This document shows, one piece after another, positions 7,945 to 16,270 of a stretch of 64,000 nucleotides of DNA. The position numbers and the translations under genes were made by a program. Under the pieces are notes generated by a model. It searched no databases and was not told the DNA's origin. It was given only the letters and a program-made list of their open reading frames with translations. Source of the DNA: UBA4465 sp002292365 (GTDB lineage: Bacteria; Bacteroidota; Bacteroidia; Cytophagales; Cyclobacteriaceae); the NCBI GenBank assembly GCA_943788615.1, contig CALSQY010000004.1, forward strand, positions 124,001 through 188,000. The letters are read 5' to 3'. The first letter of the stretch is position 1. Each line of letters opens with the position of its first letter.

Positions 7945-9822
7945 TTATTTTTCGATAAGTATCTTTTGAGTAATCAAACTTGATCCACGTTGTAAGTTTA
8001 ATAAATATACACCTTTTGGATAGGCTCTGAAATCTAAAATAGGATTAAAATCTCCGAGAGTCATAATTTTTCCTGATGAGTCATATAAAAAATAATGATC
8101 ATAGGCCTCAGAAATATTGATGAGCCCATCCGATGGATTTGGGTAGATGCGTGCTTCCAATTTATTTTTAGCAGTTCCCAATATGAAGTTATTGACCTCG
8201 CCAAATACGGCTCTTATCATTAGGGATCCTTGAAGTCGCGTATTTTGTTCCCATTCAGTCCCTGTATTCGAAAAAATGGCGGTCATTCCTAAAGTGTTGT
8301 CTTTATCGAATCCCACGCCGATGTAATCTTCGGTAAACTGTTTAAATCCGATGTAGATGGTATCCTTGACATAGATATTTTGGGAAAAGACAATTTCATT
8401 AAAGTCTTGTCGATCATTGTTGACAATTTGAAAAGATTGACGATGGAGTACTCCTGAATCTAATAATTCACCCCAAACCATTAGTTCTAAGCCCTTTCCA
8501 TTTGAACTTGGATTAACGGAAGGAAAATTAATTTGCATGCCCGTCAACGTATCAGGTTCATTGACTACAAAACGAACCGCCAACTTACCCGTCATAAAAT
8601 TGATACCTGCAGCAAAGTCTGCCGTCCCATCATCAAAGGCATAATGGTCATTAAGTTGGTAATACTGCCGAAGGGTGTCATTGGTCCGCAAATTAGTATT
8701 TGAAAAAAGTGTATCTCCTTCTGTACTGATTTGTTCATACAAAAACTTATCCCCTGTATTGTAGGTAAAAGTAGATTCAATCACTGCTGAATCATCTTCT
8801 GTATTGATTAAAGAGGCTTTCATACTCAATCCTTCTACTTTCCTTCCCACCTCTAAAGCAGATAATCTGAACAGGGCGACGCTTCCTGTTGAAATGGTAT
8901 TTCCATTGGTTTGATTGTTCAGGCTATGGACATACTCCAAGGGGCTGGGCAGTGCATAGAGGTTATTGGCTGTGGTATATTGAGGGGTGATGTAACTACT
9001 GGGGTCGGATAGGTATTGTTTCAATGGGATTTCATAATAAGGACTGAAAAGTAAGCTAGGCGCTGTAGAGAGCGTACGATCTTGATGACTAAAGTCATCT
9101 AAGTCTCTGTTTTCATTAAGATAAATATAGTCAAGGTTCCAAGTATCATAAATACCATTGAGACTGCTGAAAGATTGAAATTTAATTTTAAAAGAAGGGT
9201 GATAAAACTCACTGCCTGATACAGGAATAATTATTTGCTGAAAGCTCGGCAGACTATCTGCATCTAAGCTTAACTGATCCAAACCACCTACAAGAGAAAA
9301 AAGGGTTTCATCTTCTGGAAAAAGATCCTGCAAGACCCAAGCACTGTCGATACTCCAAAACATGACGGTCAAGGAGTCTTCCAATTCGGGAATTTCACCT
9401 CTGCCCAAGAGTTGCCAATAAAAACTTAAGCGTACTTGAGACCTTTTTGAGGGTGCTATTTTACTGAGATCGATAGGATGGGTGATCAAGCTGTCACCAG
9501 CGCCATTAAAAAGGCTATTCAAGGCATAAGGATTACCGTTCATGTTGGTGCCGTCAAAGGTAGCCACGTACTGAGAGGGCGGATGAATGGCCAGGTTGTT
9601 GTTAACAAAAACAGAATTGCCACTTTCCCACAAAAGAGAGTCAGGAACATTTCGAGATTGCGAAAAATCATCCCAGAATGGTAAATTCAAAGTATTGAGA
9701 ATTTGATCTTTTCTACCATTGGAACGTGGCTCATTGATACTTTTCAATGGTTTTAGCTGGATTTGACCCCACAATGAAAATTGAAGCAAAAGAATTAGAC
9801 AAACCATAATGTAGCGCATCAT
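7945..9822 (-). CDS. Secreted protein with T9SS type A sorting domain
   Basis: Large surface protein of unknown function, 625 residues. A signal peptide (MMRYIMVCLILLLQFSLWGQ) is followed by beta-rich sequence with the stretch LNLPFWDDFSQSRNVPDS near residue 50, as in other Bacteroidota cell-surface proteins. The C-terminus has the type IX sorting signature: IYPNPSDGLINIS, a turn region, then YPKGVYLLNLQRGS and a basic end. It would be exported across the outer membrane and its tail cleaved or lipid-attached. It starts 10 bases after the PASTA gene and is likely co-transcribed with ddl. The second Met of MMRY is an equally good start. Confidence 0.88.
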   Translation of the reverse strand: MMRYIMVCLILLLQFSLWGQIQLKPLKSINEPRSNGRKDQILNTLNLPFWDDFSQSRNVPDSLLWESGNSVFVNNNLAIHPPSQYVATFDGTNMNGNPYALNSLFNGAGDSLITHPIDLSKIAPSKRSQVRLSFYWQLLGRGEIPELEDSLTVMFWSIDSAWVLQDLFPEDETLFSLVGGLDQLSLDADSLPSFQQIIIPVSGSEFYHPSFKIKFQSFSSLNGIYDTWNLDYIYLNENRDLDDFSHQDRTLSTAPSLLFSPYYEIPLKQYLSDPSSYITPQYTTANNLYALPSPLEYVHSLNNQTNGNTISTGSVALFRLSALEVGRKVEGLSMKASLINTEDDSAVIESTFTYNTGDKFLYEQISTEGDTLFSNTNLRTNDTLRQYYQLNDHYAFDDGTADFAAGINFMTGKLAVRFVVNEPDTLTGMQINFPSVNPSSNGKGLELMVWGELLDSGVLHRQSFQIVNNDRQDFNEIVFSQNIYVKDTIYIGFKQFTEDYIGVGFDKDNTLGMTAIFSNTGTEWEQNTRLQGSLMIRAVFGEVNNFILGTAKNKLEARIYPNPSDGLINISEAYDHYFLYDSSGKIMTLGDFNPILDFRAYPKGVYLLNLQRGSSLITQKILIEK

Positions 9823-9832
9823 TATTGCTATC

Positions 9833-10693
9833 TTAAGGGTTATGATTTAATGAATCAGGATGATAGATCCATAAATTTACGGATTCTTTAATGACCATAG
9901 GTTCGCCAGGAGATGGATACTGATCGACAACTTGGCCGACCTCAACTGAAATCTTGAGTGTATCTGCAATGTCAAATTCATCCATAGATATTAAAACGGC
10001 AGTATCTATGTTCTGGTATACAATAGCTCCCAACTTTAAGGCCGAACCAGTTATGGTAACTTGTGCAATATCGGCATCTAAACCGATGAGGTAAGGAGAT
10101 TCGAGGCTAGAATTGCCATATCCATCACCAATAGTTAAGTCAATCACTGATCCTTTAGGTATTTTTGTACCAGGAATAACCTCTTCTCCATTCATTTTTT
10201 GAATCAGGACGGCATTGAAGGCTAAATCAGCTACATATCTGGTTTTACCAAATTTCAAATCAAAGTTATTCAAGATCATCAGGGCATTTTTCAATGAGCC
10301 ATTCGTTAAATCAGGCATTTTTACCATCGGAGGGTCTGTTGAATTCAATGTGATGTATATTTTCCTGAATTCCTTGACTTTAGCGTTGGGCATGGGAAAT
10401 TGTTTCAAAACGGTCAATGGTGGAATTTCCGATGAATAGCCTGAATCAACGCTGATTTCATATCGAAGACTTCTGAGTGATAAATAATCGTCAAGATCAT
10501 CTACATGAACCCCTGTAATATTGGGAACAGTCAGCGTATCACCATGATTTGTAGTGATTGGTAGATAGATGTAGAAAAATATAAAAGTGGCTAAAATACC
10601 AGTCACAGTCAGAAATAGTAGCTGTTTCAGGAGTTGTAGTATCGAGCTAGGTACCACAATACTTTTAAAAAAATTAAATATTTTGTGCAGCAT
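9833..10693 (-). CDS. PASTA domain membrane protein
   Basis: A membrane-anchored PASTA protein. It has a cytoplasmic tail of about 25 residues, one membrane helix (LLFLTVTGILATFIFFYIYL), then two clear PASTA repeats (DTLTVPNITGVHVDDLDDYL and MVKMPDLTNGSLKNALMILN) and a third, weaker one. PASTA domains bind peptidoglycan stem peptides or beta-lactams in other proteins. There is no kinase or transpeptidase domain attached. The adjacency to ddl, seen in many Bacteroidota, suggests a role in cell-wall synthesis; the precise job is unknown. Confidence 0.88.
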   Translation of the reverse strand: MLHKIFNFFKSIVVPSSILQLLKQLLFLTVTGILATFIFFYIYLPITTNHGDTLTVPNITGVHVDDLDDYLSLRSLRYEISVDSGYSSEIPPLTVLKQFPMPNAKVKEFRKIYITLNSTDPPMVKMPDLTNGSLKNALMILNNFDLKFGKTRYVADLAFNAVLIQKMNGEEVIPGTKIPKGSVIDLTIGDGYGNSSLESPYLIGLDADIAQVTITGSALKLGAIVYQNIDTAVLISMDEFDIADTLKISVEVGQVVDQYPSPGEPMVIKESVNLWIYHPDSLNHNP

Positions 10694-10700
10694 CTTTTTA

Positions 10701-11771
10701 TTAATTGGGGCTATTTAAATCGGTGATGTATTGCTGCTCTTGCTGCCATCTCGCCTCACCGATCTCAATTATTTTAGATATGAGTTCGGGGTAGGAGATA
10801 CCCATGTTTTTCCAAAGACCAGGAAACATACTAGCATCTGTAAATCCAGGGATGGTATTGATCTCATTGATGAATATCTCATTCTCTTGTGTCAGAAAAA
10901 CATCAACACGGGCAAAATCGTTACATTTTAAGATTATAAATGCTTTTTCACAAAGGGCTCTTATTTGTTGATGAACTGCGATAGGGATTTGAGCAGGAAT
11001 CTCAACGCTTATGGCTGATTCATCTTGATATTTTGCCTCATAGGTATAGAAATCGTAATTTTTCAAAAGGATAATTTCACCTGAAAGGGTAGATGAAAGC
11101 GCCTCATTTCCTATGATTCCGCATTCAAGTTCCCGACACTTCACAAAGGATTCTATGAGAATTTCATGTCCATATTTGAAACTGTCCGTGAGGGCATCAT
11201 CAAAGTCTTCCAACGTATTTACCTTTGATATACCAACACTAGAGCCCAAATTACCTGCTTTAACGATAAATGGCAGTCCCAGTTGGTTTTTGATTTTATC
11301 GAAAGAGATCTCTTCATCTTTGGTAAAGCTCATGTAGGGAACTACCGGAACACCCGCATGTTCCAAAAGTTTTTTTGATACAATTTTATCCATTGAGATA
11401 GCCGAACCCAATACACTTGATCCGATAAGGATGACATTCAAACATTGCATCAGACCTTGTATACTGCCATCTTCTCCATCTGTTCCATGAAGTATAGGGA
11501 ACACAATTTGAATGGCAATGGATGTGCCAGAGGCTTTGATCTTAAAATGAGGATGGGTTGCAGATAAAGACAAGGAAATTTCTTTTCCTGTTTCAATACC
11601 TTGCTCGGGATGATCAAGTAAAAACCAATTGCCTCTTTTGGATATGCCAATCACAGAAAGATTGAAATGTGATGGATCAATATACTTGACCACATTGGTC
11701 GCAGATTGCAGAGAGATCTCATGCTCAACCGAACGACCACCAAAAAGAATGATTAAATTTTTGCTCGGCAT
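10701..11771 (-). CDS. ddl: D-alanine--D-alanine ligase
   Basis: ATP-grasp enzyme making D-Ala-D-Ala for peptidoglycan. The N-terminus has LFGGRSVEHEISLQSA. The ATP-binding region has GNLGSSVGISKV, and the metal-binding end has FINEINTIPGFTDASMFP. The length of 356 residues is normal. It is the first gene of the ddl-PASTA-T9SS-rhodanese unit, 57 bases after the end of the M43 protease gene, so it may have its own promoter or be read through. Confidence 0.95.
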   Translation of the reverse strand: MPSKNLIILFGGRSVEHEISLQSATNVVKYIDPSHFNLSVIGISKRGNWFLLDHPEQGIETGKEISLSLSATHPHFKIKASGTSIAIQIVFPILHGTDGEDGSIQGLMQCLNVILIGSSVLGSAISMDKIVSKKLLEHAGVPVVPYMSFTKDEEISFDKIKNQLGLPFIVKAGNLGSSVGISKVNTLEDFDDALTDSFKYGHEILIESFVKCRELECGIIGNEALSSTLSGEIILLKNYDFYTYEAKYQDESAISVEIPAQIPIAVHQQIRALCEKAFIILKCNDFARVDVFLTQENEIFINEINTIPGFTDASMFPGLWKNMGISYPELISKIIEIGEARWQQEQQYITDLNSPN

Positions 11772-11828
11772 AGGATGACAAAAATAGACTTTAGGCTTGA
11801 CTCTAAAAACTTTAGTCTAAAGAATCCT

Positions 11829-14798
11829 TCAGTTCTTAATGATAACTTTTTCAATAAAATGCTCATAGGGTCCGGTAACTATTAGGAAAAAGAGCCCAGA
11901 TAGGTCTTGGACCTCTAATTGCACGGTTTCATTCAATAACTGAGTGTACTCTAGTTTTTGGTGTATTTGACCTGAAATGTCAACAAGTTGAACGGTGACA
12001 TCTTGTTTTTCTGATAAATGAAAGCTGAGATTCAAGTAGTCTGAAACTGGATTAGGGTAGCAGCTGACCCAGTCCTCAAACTGTGGACGTTCCGAGTTAC
12101 CAGTATTTAAGAACTCAATATTATCTAAATATAAATTATTGCCATTGCCATTGCTAAAAACAAAGGCGATGCGGAGTGATTCCTCAACCAAAAAATCATT
12201 AAGATCAATGAATACATTCTGCCAGACTGAATTTGCTTCCATAAGGAAGCCCTCATCAGAAAGAATATCGCTTAGCTGCTCGCTGTTTTTGTCAAAAAGC
12301 ACATAATCAAAATGAGCTCCACAGTCTATAGAGATGAGAACGCTCAGTCGATCATTTTTATTTAGTGTTCTCTTGTAAGCATAATCGAATCGAAGACTTA
12401 AACTATCTAAATAATCGGAAAATAATAAGGGGCTTATGAACCAACTTTCATTTCCTAAATCTATATTTTCATAGCCTTTGGCCATCAAAAAGGTATTTTT
12501 TTCAAAACTCGTAGCTTCCCAGATGGGGTTATTTTCCTGATTGGTGACGATCCAGTCATGAGCATCTTCAAAATCCAACCTGATAGGTAAGTCTACTTCA
12601 AGATCATTGAGGGTTGTAGACCACTGAAGGGTATCATTATCAAAGTTTTGATCTGTGGGTCCATTTGGGGTTGAGACCCAAACTTTAAAGTTAGATAAGC
12701 CTGTTTCTAACCCCTCTACAACTAGTTCATATGAGATAGATCGACCGGGTTCTAGTGAGCTAGTGATGACTTTAGAAGACTCAAGAATATTGTTCACAGA
12801 GACATTAAGGCTAATATCACTGCGTATTTGATTACCTCTATTCTCAAGATTAAGGCCAATTGTTTGCTTATTTTCACAAGTAATTAAGGGCACTTCATTT
12901 TGAGTATCCAAATGCAGATCATAGTCAAAATCGGCAAGATCAATTACATTGATGTCATCCAGATATAGTTGTGAAGCCGTACTTGATTGGCCAATAAAGG
13001 CAAATTGAAGACTTGTTTCTTTTTGGAAAGCCATCAAATCGATCGTTATATTTTTCCATTCTGAAGAATCTTTTGGAGCAAAGAATGACGAGCTCGTTGA
13101 ACTTACTGTAGCTAGATTTGTACCATATAATTCAACCAGATAATCTTCTGAATAAAAGTTTTGACCGCAATCATAAGAGAGTGCAACAATGAGACCGTCT
13201 TGTTCATAATCTAATCCTGTACTTTGATAGGCATAGTTGAATGAAATTTGGGGGATTGAGTAATTACTTAAATTAAAATTAGGTGTGAATAAGTAATCAA
13301 ACAATCCTAATGCAGTAGTATCAGCTGTAAAATCGATAGAGAGGGCTCGATTGAGGTCATCACTTGTATTAAAATGGACAGTATCCCAATGGCTCATTTG
13401 ACCCTGCTCTAGTGCCGTTTCGAATTCAATATTTCCTTCAAAATTCATAACAAAGGGTAAGGTTGCTGTCGCATAGTTTGGAAGAGATGAACTTAATACA
13501 TTATTTGACAAATTTCCATCTTCAGTTTGGTTAACTAAACCAATTTCGAAGGTCAGAACCGGGTTAGATAAATCATTCAGCGTAATCAATTGAAAGTTGA
13601 TGGTAGCGGTCTCCAGAGGTTCATATCGCTCATTTATTTCAATGGTTTCGATCAACAAATCATTTAAGAAAAATGAGATCAAGAAATTTTCAATGGCGTT
13701 GGTTCCATAATTTCGGACATCAATCTTTGGTGAGAGGAGACTATTACAATCACTCAAACGGATGGCATTAAAGGTCTTTATGCCCAAATCATTGAGAGCT
13801 ATGATGGGGTCGTCTAAGGCGGGAGAATGCATTAAGGTATTACGGCGCGGGCTGTTATTTAAAACGACATGCATTCTTTCTTTTTGATTTTGAGTGAAAA
13901 TATTCATGCACGCATCGTCTGTATAATTCATAAAATTAGAATACATGTCAGAGGTCTCACAACTGATCGCAGCATCAGAGGGGCATGTTCCGCTGTAAGA
14001 AGTAGATTGTAAAGGGGTATCCTCACAATAATCATCTGCATCACAATTTTGCAGATTTCCCCAGATATGTCTTAAACCCAGATAATGCCCGACTTCATGG
14101 GTAAGCGTTCTGCCATAACTATCAAAACTTCCCGTATTTTTGTTTATTCCTAGCCATTGGTAATCAATAGCTACCCCATCCAATAACCTGTCATTATTGA
14201 TTTCGTTAGTACCTTCTAAATCTGAAAATGGAAAATTTGCCCAACCTAGATAGCCTTCCAAGTCGGCAATGTAAATGTTGAGATAGTTTTCTGCAGGCCA
14301 GTAATTTTCTGCATACAAGATCTTATCTTCGGAAAACTTATACGTATTTTGAGAACCTTGTTGTCTGGTGATTCCTTGCGTCGGTAGACCTTCAATATCT
14401 TGCTTCGCCAAAATAAAGGTTATTTCAGTATCGGCTGCCGCATCTAAAAATTCCAGTGGTGTGAGTGTTTGATCGCTATTTAATCTTCCGAAATCGTCAT
14501 TTAAGATAGACAATTGTTCTAAGATTTTCTCTTCGGAGACATTGGTGCCTATTCCTAGGTCTTCCCCACGGTGGATGATATGAAAAACGACAGGTATTTG
14601 AAAGATTTCCTTGGCTTTTCTAGGACTATTAAATAAGATAAGGCCATTTTTTTTATAGTCTGACAGCCACTTTTCGAACTGCTCTGTTGTCTCTGCAGGA
14701 CTATTAAAACCATCTAATCCACATCTTTTCTGACCCAAGCCGTCAAAGACTGAAAAAAGAATCGTTATGAACAAGAGCCTGCTTAATCGCATGCACAT
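11829..14798 (-). CDS. M43-family zinc metalloprotease with T9SS sorting domain
   Basis: Secreted pappalysin-like (MEROPS M43) protease of 989 residues. A signal peptide covers about residues 1-22. The catalytic zinc site is HEVGHYLGLRH (234-244), with the Met-turn FMNYTDDACMNIFT further on and a cysteine-rich insert CDADDYCEDTP between them. After the protease come two MAM/jelly-roll-like beta regions (about 460-640 and 740-900), separated by a CARDB-like adhesion segment. The last 80 residues are a type A T9SS tail (YPNPVSDYLNLSF to the end). The ATG at 14792 is an alternative start. It begins 29 bases after nfu, an odd partner for a secreted protease. Confidence 0.9.
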   Translation of the reverse strand: MCMRLSRLLFITILFSVFDGLGQKRCGLDGFNSPAETTEQFEKWLSDYKKNGLILFNSPRKAKEIFQIPVVFHIIHRGEDLGIGTNVSEEKILEQLSILNDDFGRLNSDQTLTPLEFLDAAADTEITFILAKQDIEGLPTQGITRQQGSQNTYKFSEDKILYAENYWPAENYLNIYIADLEGYLGWANFPFSDLEGTNEINNDRLLDGVAIDYQWLGINKNTGSFDSYGRTLTHEVGHYLGLRHIWGNLQNCDADDYCEDTPLQSTSYSGTCPSDAAISCETSDMYSNFMNYTDDACMNIFTQNQKERMHVVLNNSPRRNTLMHSPALDDPIIALNDLGIKTFNAIRLSDCNSLLSPKIDVRNYGTNAIENFLISFFLNDLLIETIEINERYEPLETATINFQLITLNDLSNPVLTFEIGLVNQTEDGNLSNNVLSSSLPNYATATLPFVMNFEGNIEFETALEQGQMSHWDTVHFNTSDDLNRALSIDFTADTTALGLFDYLFTPNFNLSNYSIPQISFNYAYQSTGLDYEQDGLIVALSYDCGQNFYSEDYLVELYGTNLATVSSTSSSFFAPKDSSEWKNITIDLMAFQKETSLQFAFIGQSSTASQLYLDDINVIDLADFDYDLHLDTQNEVPLITCENKQTIGLNLENRGNQIRSDISLNVSVNNILESSKVITSSLEPGRSISYELVVEGLETGLSNFKVWVSTPNGPTDQNFDNDTLQWSTTLNDLEVDLPIRLDFEDAHDWIVTNQENNPIWEATSFEKNTFLMAKGYENIDLGNESWFISPLLFSDYLDSLSLRFDYAYKRTLNKNDRLSVLISIDCGAHFDYVLFDKNSEQLSDILSDEGFLMEANSVWQNVFIDLNDFLVEESLRIAFVFSNGNGNNLYLDNIEFLNTGNSERPQFEDWVSCYPNPVSDYLNLSFHLSEKQDVTVQLVDISGQIHQKLEYTQLLNETVQLEVQDLSGLFFLIVTGPYEHFIEKVIIKN

Positions 14799-14827
14799 TA
14801 ATTTGTAAATAAAATATCAAATGAGCA

Positions 14828-15076
14828 TCATGACTCATGCATCAGATTCGATGCTTCGACATGCATGATTTCTGGAGCCACGCGTTTAATAGCTTCTTCA
14901 ACGCCTGCTTTGAGGGTCATGGTAGACATGGGGCAGGTTCCGCAATTTCCCAAAAGCTCGAGCATCACGGTATCTTTTTTAATTTCTACTACCCGCACAT
15001 CACCACCGTCGGCCTCTAAATAAGGTCTAATACTACTCAATGCGAACTCTACTCTTTCTTTTAAATCTGAACTCAT
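14828..15076 (-). CDS. NifU C-terminal domain Fe-S scaffold protein
   Basis: Small 82-residue Nfu-type protein that carries an Fe-S cluster between two subunits. It shows PYLEADGGDVRVVEI and the CxxC cluster ligands in GNCGTCPMSTMTLK (Cys45, Cys48). It consists of the Nfu domain alone, without the A-type domain of NfuA. It follows mrp by 6 bases, and both are Fe-S cluster carriers. Confidence 0.93.
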   Translation of the reverse strand: MSSDLKERVEFALSSIRPYLEADGGDVRVVEIKKDTVMLELLGNCGTCPMSTMTLKAGVEEAIKRVAPEIMHVEASNLMHES

Positions 15077-15082
15077 TATTTA

Positions 15083-16177
15083 CTAAACGGTAACTTCAAC
15101 GACTTGTGTCTCATTCCCTTTGGCATTTCTGATGGCTACTTGTCTTGCTAACCCTGCAGCAAGCTCTTTGTAAGCATCAGCTGTAATTCCTTGGGTCATC
15201 ACTGCGGGATATCCAATGTCACCACTTTCCCTGATAGACTGGACAATTGGAATTTGACCCAAAAGAGTGACATCATTCTTTTTTGCAAACTTGGCACCCC
15301 CTTCTTTCCCAAAGATAAAGTATTTGTTATGAGGTAACTCTTCAGGAGCAAAAAAAGCCATGTTTTCAACAATTCCCAGAATCGGAACGTTAATTTGAGG
15401 TTGTTTGAACATTGCTAGTCCTTTTTGCGCATCTGCCAGGGCTACTTTTTGTGGAGTAGTGACGATGATGACGCCCGTCACAGGTATGGTTTGAACTAAG
15501 GTCAAATGAATATCGCTGGTACCGGGGGGCAAGTCGATGAAGAGATAGTCCAAATCATGCCATTTGGTATCGCTAATGAATTGTTTGAGCGCTGAGCTGG
15601 CCATTGGTCCTCGCCACACGACGGCGTCCTCAGTAGGCGTTAAAAAGCCAATAGACATTAATTGTACTCCATATTGTTCGATAGGAATTATCATGTTACG
15701 TCCACCTTCTACTTTTAAGGAGGGTTGTTCATTTTCACAATTGAACATGGTGGGGATACTTGGTCCAAAAATATCGGCATCAATGATGCCCACCTTGGCA
15801 CCTATTTTTGCTAAGGCGACAGCTAAGTTTGCTGTGGTGGTTGATTTACCAACACCACCTTTGCCGGAAGCCACCGCAATGATGTTTTTCACCTGAGGGA
15901 GAAGGGGACCTCTATCACTGATAGTTGTAACGTTTGAGGTCATATTTATAGAAAAAGAGACTGTTGTATCGAAGGCCTCCAAAAGTGCCTCCTCGCAATC
16001 TTTTCTTATTAATTCTTTTAAAGGGCAGGCAGGTGTCGTCAATACGACATCAAAATAGACATTTTTTCCTTTAATTTTGACGTTCTGTATCATATCTAAA
16101 GTGACGAGATCTTGTTTTAAATCAGGATCTTGTACATTGCTGAGAGCTTTAAGTAGGGCTTTTTTTGTTACGGCCAT
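15083..16177 (-). CDS. Mrp/NBP35-type Fe-S carrier ATPase
   Basis: P-loop ATPase (ApbC/Mrp family) involved in Fe-S cluster transfer. Residues 1-80 form a MIP18/DUF59 domain, and the deviant Walker A motif is ASGKGGVGKST (about 103-113). The CxxC pair that bridges a cluster in many Mrp proteins is absent: the equivalent stretch reads ENMAFFAPEELPHNKYFIFG. I chose the ATG at 16177 because MAVTKKALLKALSNVQDPDL is the usual family start; an ATG at 16228 would add 17 residues. It is divergent from dnaG and first in the unit with nfu. Confidence 0.9.
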   Translation of the reverse strand: MAVTKKALLKALSNVQDPDLKQDLVTLDMIQNVKIKGKNVYFDVVLTTPACPLKELIRKDCEEALLEAFDTTVSFSINMTSNVTTISDRGPLLPQVKNIIAVASGKGGVGKSTTTANLAVALAKIGAKVGIIDADIFGPSIPTMFNCENEQPSLKVEGGRNMIIPIEQYGVQLMSIGFLTPTEDAVVWRGPMASSALKQFISDTKWHDLDYLFIDLPPGTSDIHLTLVQTIPVTGVIIVTTPQKVALADAQKGLAMFKQPQINVPILGIVENMAFFAPEELPHNKYFIFGKEGGAKFAKKNDVTLLGQIPIVQSIRESGDIGYPAVMTQGITADAYKELAAGLARQVAIRNAKGNETQVVEVTV

Positions 16178-16242
16178 TTTTTGGATGCTAATTTTATACA
16201 AGTTTAGTTCAGGACTTGTTTTCATCAAAAATCTATAAGTGT

Positions 16243-16250
16243 TACTTTTG
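16243..16250 (+). promoter_or_regulatory. Predicted -7 element of the dnaG operon
   Basis: TACTTTTG matches TAnnTTTG, 20 bases before the dnaG ATG, in the divergent mrp/dnaG gap. The nearest upstream TTG is 24 bases away rather than 19, so the -33 element is doubtful. Confidence 0.35.
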
Positions 16251-16270
16251 AAAAAGAATTACTTTATTCA

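Noticed and set aside
11829..16177. Mobile or defence island around the M43 protease
   Set aside because: No transposase, integrase, att-like repeats or change in composition is visible; the region is ordinary chromosomal genes.
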